Notes under the pieces: generated by a model
Seen by the model: only the letters and a program-made list of their open reading frames with translations
Databases searched by the model: none
What the model was told of the DNA's origin: nothing
Translations under genes and position numbers: made by a program
Shown here: in pieces, positions 9,497 through 21,580 of the stretch
Numbering within the stretch: position 1 is the first letter of the stretch
How the letters are laid out: each line of letters starts with the position of its first letter
NCBI GenBank assembly: GCA_964019135.1
Contig: OZ025261.1
Span: 36,756,820-36,820,819, forward strand
Direction: 5' to 3'
Source of the DNA: Arenicola marina
Lineage: Eukaryota > Annelida > Polychaeta > Arenicolidae
DNA: 64,000 bases

Positions 9497-12400
9497 GTAC
9501 AGAATTACACCGGCTCGTAATTAACAGTGTGCAAGTTTGTAAGTGATCCAACAGTATGAACCTTGTCGGGATAAACTTGCTGCTCTGATAATTTGCACTC
9601 TTTTTACCATAAAAATTATACCCTCTGATCTGGGTTTGTAAAGGTACCAGTAGATAGCTTGGACGTGATTCTGCAGGAAGCCAGCAGGTATTAGCCAATG
9701 ACCCGCCTGTCAGTTTCAATTTTGGATGAACAGTTTTTTAGTCACACTCGGTTGCTGTTTACCCGCCTATATAGCAGAGCATTTCGGTCACAATGTCGAG
9801 AAAATAATTATAACGCTCTCAATTTTATATAACAACGAGATATACCGGTACCTTATTTATATGTAACGTCAATGGGGTCCGTGAACACTTTAATGCTATT
9901 ATTCATATTTCACTCGTACATGCCAGGTAGGCATGCAGGCCACGCTGACTATTTACAAGATTTTTTGGTTGGTAAACGCACATTTCTGGCTAAAGCACTG
10001 GAGGCGCCAGACATCATTGTCATATATTCTTCGTCTTACAGTACGTTTGCTGCAAAATTCTTGGACACATTCTCTGAACAACAACTGGACAAATATGACC
10101 TTCTCATTAACGAACCCAGCAATGACTGGGACATCTACCACTGGATGACAGGTAAGCTCATTAACCAACCCAGCAATGATCTACCACTGGATGACAGGTA
10201 AGCTCATTAACCAACCCAGCAATGATCTACCACTGGATGACAGGTAAGCTCATTAACCAACCCAGCAATGACCTACCACTGGATGACAGGTAAGCTCATT
10301 AACCAACCCAGCAATGATCTATCACTGGATGACAGGTAAGCTCATTAACCAACCCAGCAATGATCTACCACTGGATGACAGGTAATCTCATTAACCAACC
10401 CAGCAATGATCTACCACTGGATGACAGGTAATCTCATTAACCAACCCAGCAATGATCTACCACTGGATGACAGGTAAGCTCATTAACCAACCCAGCAATG
10501 ATCTACCACTGGATGACAGGTAAGCTCATTAACCAACCCAGCAATGATCTACCACTGGATGACAGGTAAGCTCATTAACCAACCCAGCAATGATCTACCA
10601 CTGGATGGCAGGTAAGCTCATTAACCAACCCAGCAATGATCTACCACTGGATGGCAGGTAAGCTCATTAACCAACCCAGCAATGATCTACCACTGGATGA
10701 CAGGTAATCTCATTAGCCAACCCAGCAATGATCTACCACTGGATGACAGGTAATCTCATTAACCAACCCAGCAATGATCTACCATTGGATGACAGGTAAG
10801 CTCATTAACCAACCCAGCAATGATCTACCATTGGATGACAGGTAAGCTCATTAACCAACCCAGCAATGATCTACCACTGGATGACAGGTAAGCTCATTAA
10901 CCAACCCAGCAATGATCTACCACTGGATGACAGGTAAGCTCATTAACCAACCCAGCAATGATCTACCACTGGATGACAGGTAAGCTCATTAACCAACCCA
11001 GCAATGATCTACCACTGGATGACAGGTAAGCTCAATAACCACCCGAGCAATGATCTACCACTGGATGGCAGGTAAGCTCATTAACCAACCCAGCAATGAT
11101 CTACCACTGGATGGCAGGTAAGCTCATTAACCAACCTAGCAATGATCTACCACTGGATGACAGGTAAGCTCATTAACCAACCCAGCAATGATCTACCACT
11201 GGATGGCAGGTAAGCTCATTAACCAACCCAGCAATGATCTACAACTGGATGACAGTTAAGCTCATTGACTAACCCAGGAATGATCTACCACTGGATGACA
11301 GGTAATCTCATTAACCAACCCAGCAATGATCTACCACTGGATGACGGGTAAGCTCATTAACCAACCCAGCAATGATCTACCATTGGATGACAGGTAATCT
11401 CATTAACTAACCCAGCAATGATCTACCACTGGATGACAGGTAATCTCATTAACCAACCCAGCAATGATCTGCCACTGGATGACAGGTAAGCTCATTAACC
11501 AATCCAGCAATGATCTACCACTGGATGACAGGTAATCTCATTAACCAACCCAGCAATGATCTACCACTGGATGACAGGTAATCTCATTAACCACCCCAGC
11601 AATGATCTACCACTGGATGACAGGTAATCTCATTAACCAACCCAGCAATGATCTACCATTGGATGACAGGTGAGCTCATTAACCAACCCAGCAATGATCT
11701 ACCACTGGATGACAGGTAATCTCATCAACCAACCCAGCAATGATCTACCACTGGATGACAGGTAATCGCATCAACCAACCCAGCAATGATCTACCACTGG
11801 ATGACAGGTAATCTCATTAACCAACCCAGCAATGATCTACTACTGGATGACGGGTAAGCTCATTAACCAACCCAGCAATGATCTACCACTGGATGACAGG
11901 TAAGCTCATTAACCAACCCAGCAATGATCTACCACTGGATGACAGGTAATCTCATTAACCAACCCAGCAATGATCTACCACTGGATGACAGGTAATCTCA
12001 TTAACCAACCCAGCAATGATCTACCATTGGATGACAGGTAATCTCATTAACCAACCCAGCAATGATCTACCACTGGATGACAGGTAATCTCATTAACCAA
12101 CCCAGCAATGATCTACCATTGGATGACAGGTAATCTCATTAACCAACCCAGCAATGATCTACCACTGGATGACGGGTAAGCTCATTAACCAACCCAGCAA
12201 TGATCTACCATTGGATGACAGGTAATCTCATTAACCATCCCAGCAATGATCTACCATTGGATGACAGGTAATCTCATTAACCACCCAGCAATGATCTACC
12301 ATTGGATGACAGGTAAGCTCATTAACCAACCCAGCAATGATCTACCATTGGATGACAGTTAAGCTTATTGACTAACCCAGGAATGATCTGCCACTGGATG

Positions 12401-15400
12401 ACAGGTAATCTCATTAACCAACCCAGCAATGATCTACCACTGAATGACAGGTAATCTCATTAACCAACCCAGCAATGATCCACCACTGGATGACAGGTAA
12501 TCTCATTAACCAACCCAGCAATGATCTACCATTGGATGACAGGTAAGCTCATTAACCAACCCAGCAATGATCTACCACTGGATGACAGGTAAGCTCATTG
12601 ACTAACCCAGGAATGATCTACCACAGGATGACAGGTAATCTCATTAACCAACCCAGCAATGATCTACCATTGGATGACAGGTAAGCTCATTAACCAACCC
12701 AGCAATGATCTACCACTGGACGACAGGTAAGCTCATTAACCAACCCAGCAATGATCTACCATTGGATGACAGGTAAGCTCATTAACCAACCCAGCAATGA
12801 TCTACCACTGGATGACAGGTAATCTCATTAACCAACCCAGCAATGATCTACCATTGGATGACAGATAATCTCATTAACCAACCCAGCAATGATCTACCAC
12901 TGGATGACAGGTAATCTCATTAACCAACCTAGCAATGATCTACCACTGGATGACAGGTAATCTCATTAACCACCACAGCAATGATCTACCACTGGATGAC
13001 AGGTAAGTTCATTGACCAACCCAGCAATGATCTACCATTGGATGACAGGTAATCTCATTAACCAACCCAGCAATGATCTACCACTGGATGACAGGTAATC
13101 TCATTAACCAACCCAGGAATGATCTACCACTGGATGACAGGTAATCTCATTGACCAACCCAGCAATGATCTACCATTGGATGACAGGTAATCTCATTAAC
13201 CACCCCAGCAATGATCTACCATTGGATGACAGGTAAGCTCATTAACCAACCCAGCAATGATCTACCACTGGATGACAGGTAAGCTTATTGACTAACCCAG
13301 GAATGATCTACCACAGGATGACAGGTAATCTCATTAACCAACCCAGCAATGATCTACCATTGGATGAAAGGTAAGCTCATTAACCAACCCAGTAATGATC
13401 TACCACTGGATGACAGGTAAGCTCATTAACCAACCCAGCAATGATCTACCATTGGATGACAGGTAAGCTCATTAACCAACCCAGCAATGATCTACCACTG
13501 GATGATAGGTAATCTCATTAACCAACCCAGCAATGATCTACCATTGGATGACAGATAATCTCATTAACCAACCCAGCAATGATCTGCCACTGGATGACAG
13601 GTAATCTCATTAACCAACCTAGCAATGATCTACCACTGGATGACAGGTAATCTCATTAACCACCCCAGCAATGATCTACCACTGGATGACAGGTAAGTTC
13701 ATTGACCAACCCAGCAATGATCTACCATTGGATGACAGGTAATCTCATTAACCAACCCAGCAATGATCTACCACTGGATGACAGGTAATCTCATTAACCA
13801 ACCCAGGAATGATCTACCACTGGATGACAGGTAATCTCATTGACCAACCCAGCAATGATCTACCATTGGATGACAGGTAATCTCATTAACCACCCCAGCA
13901 ATGATCTACCATTGGATGACAGGTAATCTCATTAACCAACCCAGCAATGATCTACCACTGGATGACAGGTAATCTCATTAACCACCCCAGCAATGATCTA
14001 CCACTGGATGACAGGTAATCTCATTAACCAACCCAGGAATGATCTACCACTGGATGACAGGTAATCTCATTAACCACCCCAGCAATGATCTACCACTGGA
14101 TGACAGGTAATCTCATTAACCAACCTAGCAATGATCTACCACTGGATGACAGGTAATCTCATTAACCACCCCAGCAATGATCTACCACTGGATGACAGGT
14201 AAGTTCATTGACCAACCCAGCAATGATCTACCACTGGATGACAGGTAATCTCATTAACCACCCCAGCAATGATCTACCACTGGATGACAGGTAATCTCAT
14301 TAACCAACCCAGCAATGATCTACCACTGGATGACAGGTAATCTCATTAACCACCCCAGCAATGATCTACCACTGGATGACAGGTAAGTTCATTGACCAAC
14401 CCAGCAATGATCTACCACTGGATGACAGGTAATCTCATTAACCACCCCAGCAATGATCTACCACTGGATGACAGGTAATCTCATTAACCAACCCAGCAAT
14501 GATCTACCACTGGATGACAGGTAATCTCATTAACCAACCCAGCAATGATCTACCACTGAATGACAGGTAATCTCATTAACCACCCCAGCAATGATCTACC
14601 ACTGGATGACAGGTAATCTCATTAACCACCCCAGCAATGATCTACCACTGGATGACAGGTAATCTCATTAACCAACCCAGCAATGATCTACCACTGGATG
14701 ACAGGTAATCTCATTAACCAACCCAGCAATGATCTACCACTGGATGACAGGTAATCTCATTAACCACCCCAGCAATGATCTACCACTGGATGACAGGTAA
14801 TCTCATTAACCACCCCAGCAATGATCTACCACTGGATGACAGGTAGTCTCATTAACCAACCCAGCAATGATCTACCACTGGATGACAGGTAATCTCATTA
14901 ACCAACCCAGCAATGATCTACCACTGGATGACAGGTAATCTCATTAACCACCCCAGCAATGATCTACCACTGGATGACAGGTAATCTCATTAACCACCCC
15001 AGCAATGATCTACCACTGGATGACAGGTAATCTCATTAACCAACCCAGCAATGATCTACCACTGGATGACAGGTAATCTCATTAACCAACCCAGCAATGA
15101 TCTACCACTGGATGACAGGTAATCTCATTGACCACCCCAGCAATGATCTACCACTGGATGACAGGTAAGCTCATTAACCACCCCAGCAATGATCAACCAC
15201 TGGATGACAGGTAATCTCATTAACCACCCCAGCAATGATCTACCACTGGATGACAGGTAATCTCATTAACCAACCCAGCAATGATCTACCACTGGATGAC
15301 AGGTAATCTCATTGACCACCCCAGCAATGATCTACCACTGGATGACAGGTAAGCTCATTAACCACCCCAGCAATGATCTACCACTGGATGACAGGTAATC

Positions 15401-15894
15401 TCATTAACCACCCCAGCAATGATCTACCACTGGATGACAGGTAATCTCATTAACCACCCCAGCAATGATCTACCACTGGATGACAGGTAATGATGATGTG
15501 AGTGTGAAGGACCAATAGAAGTTTACAGTGAGAAATATAATAATTGGATCCGGATATCCACTACAGGTACTTGAATTGCATATCCTGATGCAATATGTTT
15601 TGTCCATATTTTCTGACACAATGGTATTGGAATAATTACATTATTAATGATTAATATAAATCCACAAGAAGAACCTGTTACATGGCTCTTTTCAACGAGT
15701 TTATAGATCATTTTGGTTTCGAAGATAATAGGCTAATCTTAATGCATCCACAAGTAACCTGGTGTTATTCTTTACCTTCAGAGAAGAAACCCACTCCCCC
15801 CGAGTATCAGGGCGAAATCATGGATATGCTACAGAAACACACGAGAAACGAGGACCGAGAAGTGAGACTAACACAACCCCCACTACAGACCTAA
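9276..15894 (+). CDS. SDHAF2: SDHAF2 / Sdh5, succinate dehydrogenase assembly factor 2 (gene span of certain exons)
   Basis: This mitochondrial matrix protein promotes covalent attachment of FAD to SDHA, the flavoprotein subunit of complex II. Three exons, 9276-9496, 10042-10151 and 15782-15894, join in compatible phases (2, then 1) with GT-AG borders. The joined protein contains the family signature RKRGMLEN, with the conserved RGxxE motif encoded at 9465-9479 (Gly in this motif is the residue hit by the human G78R paraganglioma mutation), followed by the YDLLIN and [12 protein letters not shown] blocks and an EKKPTPPE tail segment. These match vertebrate SDHAF2 in order and spacing, and three exons with this split are expected. 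The C-terminus PPLQT and TAA stop are in place, so the gene looks intact. The oddity is the last intron (5.6 kb), almost wholly a minisatellite made from the end of the preceding exon. A predicted AATAAA lies 556 bp after the stop. Confidence 0.93.
10042..10151 (+). CDS. SDHAF2: SDHAF2 exon whose 3' end seeded the intron minisatellite
   Basis: Acceptor ATTCTTCGTCTTACAG (ends 10041), 110 nt, donor GATGACAG|GTAAGC. It encodes [20 protein letters not shown] and then [11 protein letters not shown], the most conserved C-terminal part of the family. The last 43 or so nt, from CTCATTAAC onward, reappear (with 8 nt missing) in each of the following 116 repeat units. Confidence 0.92.
10152..15486 (+). 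repeat. Intronic 46-bp minisatellite (116 units) derived from exon end plus 5' splice site
   Basis: The unit is GTAAG + CTCATTAACCAACCCAGCAA + TGATCTACCACTGGATGACA + G, 46 bp. The array spans 5,335 bp, i.e. 116 units with a single 1-nt deletion (near 12280). The unit equals the first five intron bases followed by the last part of the preceding exon, lacking only CTGGGACA of that exon. Every unit therefore ends in ACAG|GTAAGC or the variant ACAG|GTAATC, an intact-looking donor. GTAAGC dominates at the 5' end and GTAATC at the 3' end. Variants with ACCACCCCAGC cluster after about 13.9 kb. A block of 15 units is duplicated (offset 690 bp; ACCACAGGATG at 12622 and 13312). Confidence 0.97.
15487..15781 (+). 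other. SDHAF2: Unique 3' part of the last SDHAF2 intron
   Basis: 295 bp of non-repetitive sequence ending in a good polypyrimidine tract and acceptor, GTTATTCTTTACCTTCAG. It supplies the branch point and acceptor for the terminal exon. Confidence 0.8.
15782..15894 (+). CDS. SDHAF2: SDHAF2 terminal coding exon
   Basis: Completes a Glu codon (G from the previous exon plus AG), then encodes [20 protein letters not shown] and a charged tail ending PPLQT before TAA (15892-15894). This matches the position of the human segment that follows YYWAT. Confidence 0.88.
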
Positions 15895-16470
15895 TGACGA
15901 CAACCGAGCCGTCCAATCAGATTGTGAGGTTCGCGTGCTGTGATCTGCTGACATGACGTCAGATGCTGAGAGCCAATCAGACAGACCCTGAGGCTCGTGT
16001 GACCTCGTGTCACGTGGTTACGTGACTTCAGCTCACGCCTTGCTTATGCATCGTGCTCCGCACGCACTAAATTATTTGCTTCACGAAACTGCCAGACATG
16101 GTTTCTGGTCGACAACCGTCTGTCTGCGTTAGACTGTGGAAAGCAATTGTGTGAATAAGTTTGCCTCGTCACTGTGTGTATGTGCGTGTGTGTGTAAGTG
16201 TGGGACCCGGATGAGGGAAGGTGGTAACTATGGTGACGCCACCACTACGTCTGAACTGCGACAAAGGCATCGATGATGACGATGAAGACATCCGATTGTT
16301 GGAGGTTAACGTTATGACAAATGTTCGAACTGGAGGGTAACCTTTGTTTGCGTTATGATAACTTGTTCGGTGGCTGCGTTTTGTCCCGTCACTTTGACGT
16401 CAGAGTGGAAGCATGACTGAATCAATGTAAAACAGTGAGGCGATTACTGAATAAATTTGTCGAGAGTGAG
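15895..16470 (+). terminator. SDHAF2: SDHAF2 3' UTR with poly(A) signal
   Basis: Single-copy sequence after the stop. The first AATAAA hexamer is at 16450-16455, which suggests cleavage around 16470-16480. The end is inferred from the hexamer alone. Confidence 0.55.
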
Positions 16471-16556
16471 ATTATTGTGTCAGTATTGTCTGTCAGGTGA
16501 CATTACCACCCCAGAAGTAACCGCTCGCGTAAAGGACGACTTAACGGTAAGCCCCG

Positions 16557-16838
16557 TTATAGAGTTTCATGCTCTCCAGACTGATAATCCCTCAGAGCTT
16601 TTTCAGTGGTTCGGGCTTTTATAAACATTTCTTCGTCTGGTGACAATAATAATGGTGTTATACGAGGCAGACGGACGTCTTCTCGATGGAACACACCTTT
16701 CCACCTTTGAAAGACGTAAGGATGGTTAGGGTTTGACCACTTGACCTTACTTCCGCCATGTACTGTGTGAGCGCTCAGATTATAATGATAACAGATATGA
16801 TTGGGAATATTGTTCGCCACTGATTCATCGTGTTCCAT
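16557..16838 (-). CDS. Unrecognised 93-residue protein (small ORF)
   Basis: The ATG at 16838 sits in a strong start context (ACAAGATGG). The translation begins MEHDESVANNIPNH, has the segment SNPNHPYVFQRWKGVFHRED in the middle, and ends in a charged helix-like tail (KARTTEKALRDYQSGE) before TAA. No signal peptide, membrane segment or known motif is visible, and I cannot assign a family. Support for a real gene comes from position: a TTTGGCGCCAA E2F-like site lies 16-26 bp upstream, TCACGTGA and an inverted CCAAT box about 70-100 bp upstream, and it is convergent with SDHAF2. It could be a single-exon gene or a first exon. No AATAAA is obvious on its own strand just downstream. Confidence 0.4.
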   Translation of the reverse strand: MEHDESVANNIPNHICYHYNLSAHTVHGGSKVKWSNPNHPYVFQRWKGVFHREDVRLPRITPLLLSPDEEMFIKARTTEKALRDYQSGEHETL

Positions 16839-16853
16839 CTTGTAGAATTGTTA

Positions 16854-16936
16854 TTTGGCGCCAATACTCTAACGTTATTCCTACTGACCCCACGCCCCAC
16901 CAGAAATCACGTGATCGCATCTCGGTTTCTGATTGG
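16854..16936 (-). promoter_or_regulatory. Promoter-like motif cluster (E2F-like, E-box, CCAAT)
   Basis: TTTGGCGCCAA (16854-16864) is the palindromic E2F-type site, TCACGTGA (16907-16914) is a palindromic E-box, and ATTGG (16932-16936) is an inverted CCAAT box. All lie within 100 bp upstream of the small minus-strand ORF. The cluster is consistent with a TATA-less promoter, but function is inferred from motifs only. Confidence 0.4.
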
Positions 16937-16990
16937 CTGTAATACTAAGGATGTGGATACTTTGTGTCCCGAATTGAAACGTGTTGAAAC

Positions 16991-17075
16991 TTCGGTCACA
17001 AAGTGACCGAAACTTTCCAGGATATAGGTCTACAAGTGAAAAGTTTCGGAAACAAAGTTTCGGTCACAAACTTTC
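16991..17075. repeat. Hairpin and repeated TTTCGGTCACAAA motif
   Basis: TTCGGTCAC-AAA-GTGACCGAA (16991-17011) is a perfect 9-bp stem with a 3-nt loop. GTTTCGGTCACAAA recurs near 17056-17072, with partial copies between. Purpose unknown. Confidence 0.6.
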
Positions 17076-17319
17076 TGAAACTTCGCTAGATGTATCATGG
17101 GCATAAGAAGAGGCATGGCCAACCTATTCCGTTGTGACAAAGTAGGCCTATATTGTCCACTAAACCGGAAGTCGCTATTATACATAAGTAAAACCCCGTG
17201 CTATCGCGAAAAAGATCGTGGAGCTACCCACGTCAAAAATTACTCACACAAACCCGATAAAGACACGCCAGAAGAGGATACTAAATCCCCGTTGAGAGCT
17301 AGGACGCCAAAGAAAGCGT

Positions 17320-17530
17320 CGCCTTGCTAGGCCAGTGCTCCTCGCTAGAAAGGTCACGACGTCCGTCACGCATTTGGATTTTACCGCGAAAACGCACGCG
17401 GGCACGATATATGTAGAAATGACCAATGGCCAGCGGCCGGGGGAGAAGTTCGCCGATACGCCCGGTCCCATAAATCCGCCTACAGCTTGTGCCGTTGGCT
17501 CGCTTATACTTGATCGTCGTGACGTCATGA
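17320..17530. promoter_or_regulatory. CpG-rich stretch with CCAAT and CRE motifs
   Basis: CpG-dense relative to its surroundings, with a CCAAT box (GACCAATGG near 17422) and a full CRE, TGACGTCA (17520-17527). It looks like a promoter-type CpG island, but no adjacent exon is recognised. A 168-codon minus-strand ORF across it shows no domain. Confidence 0.3.
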
Positions 17531-19364
17531 AGCCACGTTGAACAACAAGGCGGTAGATGCACTTGTGCTTCGTGTATGACGTAATTAATTGGCCAAAAAA
17601 CGCCAACTGCTTCATCATTATACGGAGACTAGAAGGCCTCAGAGAATAAAATTTGCCGCTACAACCCAAAGTAATGTGAGAGCACAACATTCGATAGCTA
17701 GGCCTACAAAATCTCGCATGAAGCTTCTGACCGACTATGGATGATCGCAACGATTACAGTTTCAGCTTATAGTTTTGATGACTTTATAAACAATTATCAT
17801 CGGGTAATTTTCCGTTACCGTTCCGTTGAAACGAGATATAGCGACGTGCGATCGCCATTTCTATGTGCTTAATATAATATTTCGCACTATGGGGAAGCAA
17901 GATGAAATTGTCTTCAGACCGGAAGTAGGTCAGCTTGAAATGAAAAGATTGTTGGCTAAGGCCTAGTTTGTCCCGTGGAAATCCCGTGGCGAATTTCCGT
18001 CGACTTAGGAACATGAAGTAATTAGTTATTGGAACATACTGATTTATTATGTCGTTGTTTGATGCATACGAATTAATAAATATCAACAAAAAATCCAGGC
18101 GAAACGAGGACTGCAGCACGGTGGGCGGTCGCTGGTGTGATGCGAAATACTTGACCTTGTCGTTAGTTATCATCCGTCACGATCGTCAAGGTGATTTGTC
18201 ACACGGTGTGGCTCGGCCCTGAGCATGGTGGGTATCAGTTCATTAACCTGTTAGCGGCTCCTCTTGATATCGGTGTATTTATAACAACATATTACGTGTA
18301 CTTTGCTATAAAAAATATCTGAAGGTAAAGGGTTGTAAACAGATTCAAAATTGGTATAGATAGGTAAAGAATCAAGTCACCATGACCGCGTGTTAAGCTT
18401 GTGAGGAATTTCAGGCATGATGACACAGTTTGCGACCAGTTTCTTCAGCACGCCCTACTTGGCATTGGATACAATGATGTAACGTAACACACGGAATTGT
18501 CACATTAAATTGGCAAACAAAACATGCGACTATGCGAAGCTATCTTTACTTAGAAAAATGATATCTATGCCTTATATATGCGAATAAAAAAGACTAGTAA
18601 CTACATATACCTGTCAGTGTAAATCAATATGACGTAACCCACCATTGCATCGCCGCCACAATATACATACCGACGTCGAGGTGTGGCGGGCACGCAAACA
18701 TTACACCAGCTGTCTCTCCCGTTGAAACATCCGCTGGTGCAACTAGGATTTATTTATTAGCTCTACGTGGTTTCGATACCTGACGTCTATGCGCCTATAA
18801 TTAATGGACTTCACATTAAAGTAGCCATTTTTTGTACGCAAAAACATCCCTACAAATAAGATTGTCACAACATATAATTTTTCTTATCCACTCTAACTAG
18901 GCTGTTCCGATATCTCCACTTAATATCGCCCGCCCCCACCCCCACCCCCAGCTCCCCCAGGCACTTCGGGCTTAGTTTGTTCCGCAACGTTATTTCCTTC
19001 TTGGTATTGGGTCGTTATACGGGTTCATAAAATGTGCTCAAGTGGATGGGAATAATTAAAGCTGGTCACATGACCCCTTTTACGCGCCAAATGAGGCCAA
19101 ACACACAAATTCGTCTTCGAAAATATATCGCCATTTGTTTTTGATTGATAGATTGATAACGTTGTTTTGGTGGGCGGTGATCTGTTCACGTAAGGCAATG
19201 GATCTGCAGTTTATGTAGCCGTAACCTTGGCATTCCATGGGCGTGTTGCAGGAATTCTTGATACGGGGGCACACTAAACTGCTTACACTTTATAATGACA
19301 CGCATATGTATTCCTATAAATGTGGTGACATTTGCAGTTGTAAGTTGGGAGTGAAAGCTAGAGT
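17531..19364. other. Intergenic, no gene seen
   Basis: No exon, RNA gene or mobile element recognised. Short ORFs only. A short poly-C/CCCACC tract lies near 18930. Confidence 0.45.
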
Positions 19365-20187
19365 TTGCCAACATGTCATCATATTGAAATCCTGTCGTCC
19401 GTCCAGTGTCATGACTCTCAGTCTGGCTATAGCTTGCCAACATGTCATCATATTGACGTCCTGCCGTCCGTCCAGTGCCATGTCTCTCAGTCTGGCTATA
19501 GCTTGTCGACATGTCATCATATTGACGTCCTGCCGTCCGTCCAGTGTCATGACTCTCAGTCTGGCTATAGCTTGCCAACATGTCATCATATTGACGTCCT
19601 GCCGTCCGTCCAGTGCCATGTCTCTCAGTCTGGCTATAGCTTGTCGACATGTCATCATATTGACGTCCTGCCGTCCGTCCAGTGCCATGTCTCTCAGTCT
19701 GGCTATAGCTTGTCGACATGTCATCATATTGACGTCCTGCCGTCCGTCCAGTGTCATGACTCTCAGTCTGGCTATAGCTTGCCAACATGTCATCATATTG
19801 ACGTCCTGCCGTCCGTCCAGTGCCATGTCTCTCAGTCTGGCTATAGCTTGTCGACATGTCATCATATTGACGTCCTGCCGTCCGTCCAGTGCCATGACTC
19901 TCAGTCTGGCTATAGCTTGCCAACATGTCATTATATTGACGTCCTGCCGTCCGTCCAGTGCCATGTCTCTCAGTCTGGCTATAGATTGCCAACATGTCAT
20001 TATATTGACGTCCTGTCGTCCGTCCGGTGCCATGTCTCTCAGTCTGGCTATAGATTGCCAACATGTCATCATATTGACATCCTGCCGCCCGTCCAGTGCC
20101 ATGTCTCTCAGTCTGGCTATAGCTTGCCAACATGTCAACATGTTGACGTCCTGCCGTCCGTCCAGTGCCATGACTTTCAGTCTGGCG
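19365..20187. repeat. 69-bp minisatellite, 12 units
   Basis: The unit begins GCCAACATGTCATCATATTG, continues ACGTCCTGCCGTCCGTCCAG, and ends CTCTCAGTCTGGCTATAGCT. Two linked subtypes occur: GTGTCATGAC followed by TTGCCAAC, and GTGCCATGTC followed by TTGTCGAC. They alternate in part of the array. Because 69 is a multiple of three and the unit lacks stops in several frames, 270-360 codon ORFs appear on both strands. I regard these as artefacts of the repeat. Confidence 0.95.
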
Positions 20188-21560
20188 TGTGATGTCAACT
20201 TTCTCAAGCTCGTGGTACTCATCGTGGCGGACCATTCAATTTCGAACGAATACTTTCCAATAGTACTCGTTGTGGTTATCAACCCACCAGTCCCTAGCAT
20301 AAGGCCCCTTGTCATGTCAAACATTTGAAAATTCAAACAAGGGAAATATGCCCCAAACACCTTTAATTCATCGAGAAATTATGAACCGTTTATATGAGGA
20401 TAGATTTGTATTTTCAGACGATTTGTGCCGTCAGATGCATTTTTTAGAATACTTTCGCTTGAGCATTGATTTTGTTTTTTGACAAGTGATATATTTTATA
20501 ATAAAAGCTCTAATTAAGCGATAGGATTATTAACATAAATGCTATTGGTTCTGTCGCGGGTTTATCTCCGTACAATTGCTAGTACAATTTAATGAAGTCT
20601 CTCATGTCAGCTCTCCAGGAAGGCGCATTCGCGCTGCGACATACCGAAGTACATTTTCTCGGGATGAGAGCTTACACATCGTTACATTTAAAGAATAGCC
20701 AGTCATAGAGTGCGATGTGGCTTTAACCGGGCTTGGTGTCACAATTGTGCCACAGTCAAATGAGTGGGGGAAATCAAGCTTATTGATAGTAAATTAGGCA
20801 TTATGAAATTACACACAATGAATAATGCGGTTGTCTTGTCACCGAGAATTGAGAATGATCAACTAAGAGTGACATATATGACGTAGAAAATGGTCTGGAC
20901 CTAATGTGGCGACTCTGCTTTGAATCGGGTCTTAAATCCTGGAGCGCCCCCTGCCGAGAGAATGGTTCCGCCACCCTGGGCGTGTCACGAACACACACAC
21001 CCCGCTGTCTAACGGTGTGTTTGTCTTTCGGCTGAAAGACTTTGTTTGGGTGCCTTTTATCGCTTTCAGGTTTTAGGGTCATATCGGTTTATACCAGTAA
21101 CTTATGCTCATGACTTGTTCTTTATTACCACCCCTAGACCGTTTGGTGGGAGAGATAGAGGGAGGGGTCTTACGGGCTATTCAGTGACACTGCAACTGTA
21201 CCATGCGCAAGGTGTGTGCAGTGAGTCGGCCAGTACGTGACCTAATATATTATGCGATCTCCCGTCAACTTGTTTTCCTGTTATTGGGGCCCTGGCGCAG
21301 TGATGTCCCATAATGCAAATTACTTTTGCAGTCTAAACATCAAGTTTATTGCCATCTCCCCCTCCCTCCCCGCCTGCCCCCCCCCCCCCCCCCCCCCATG
21401 GCAGGCAATAAAACAAGATATAAATAAAAAGTGATAGGTAATAAAGAATTGTTACATTGATGGCCCCGGCGAGGGACCATAATGCTCACTGTGTCAGAAT
21501 AAAACCGTCAGACCCATGTTGTACCAGCTAGGGTACCAGGGTACCAACCAGGGTACCAGC
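20188..21560. other. Intergenic, no gene seen
   Basis: No supported gene. Contains a long poly-C tract (about 21377-21397) and, at 21528-21560, repeated AGGGTACCA motifs next to a hAT-like end. Confidence 0.45.
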
Positions 21561-21580
21561 CAGTGGCGGATCCAGGGGGG
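21561..21580 (+). mobile_element. Solitary hAT-like terminus
   Basis: CAGTGGCGGATCCAGG is a terminal inverted repeat sequence seen at the ends of many animal hAT elements. G-rich sequence follows. No matching right end was found nearby, so this is a truncated or diverged element and its extent is unknown. Confidence 0.5.

Noticed and set aside
17244..18173. Minus-strand ORFs of 168 and 129 codons
   Set aside because: No domain, no start-context or promoter logic, and they overlap other open frames in a CpG-rich stretch.
19186..20360. Overlapping 270-360 codon ORFs on both strands at the 69-bp array
   Set aside because: The period is divisible by three and stop-free, so several frames stay open. 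Both strands give equally regular repeats, which argues against a coding frame.
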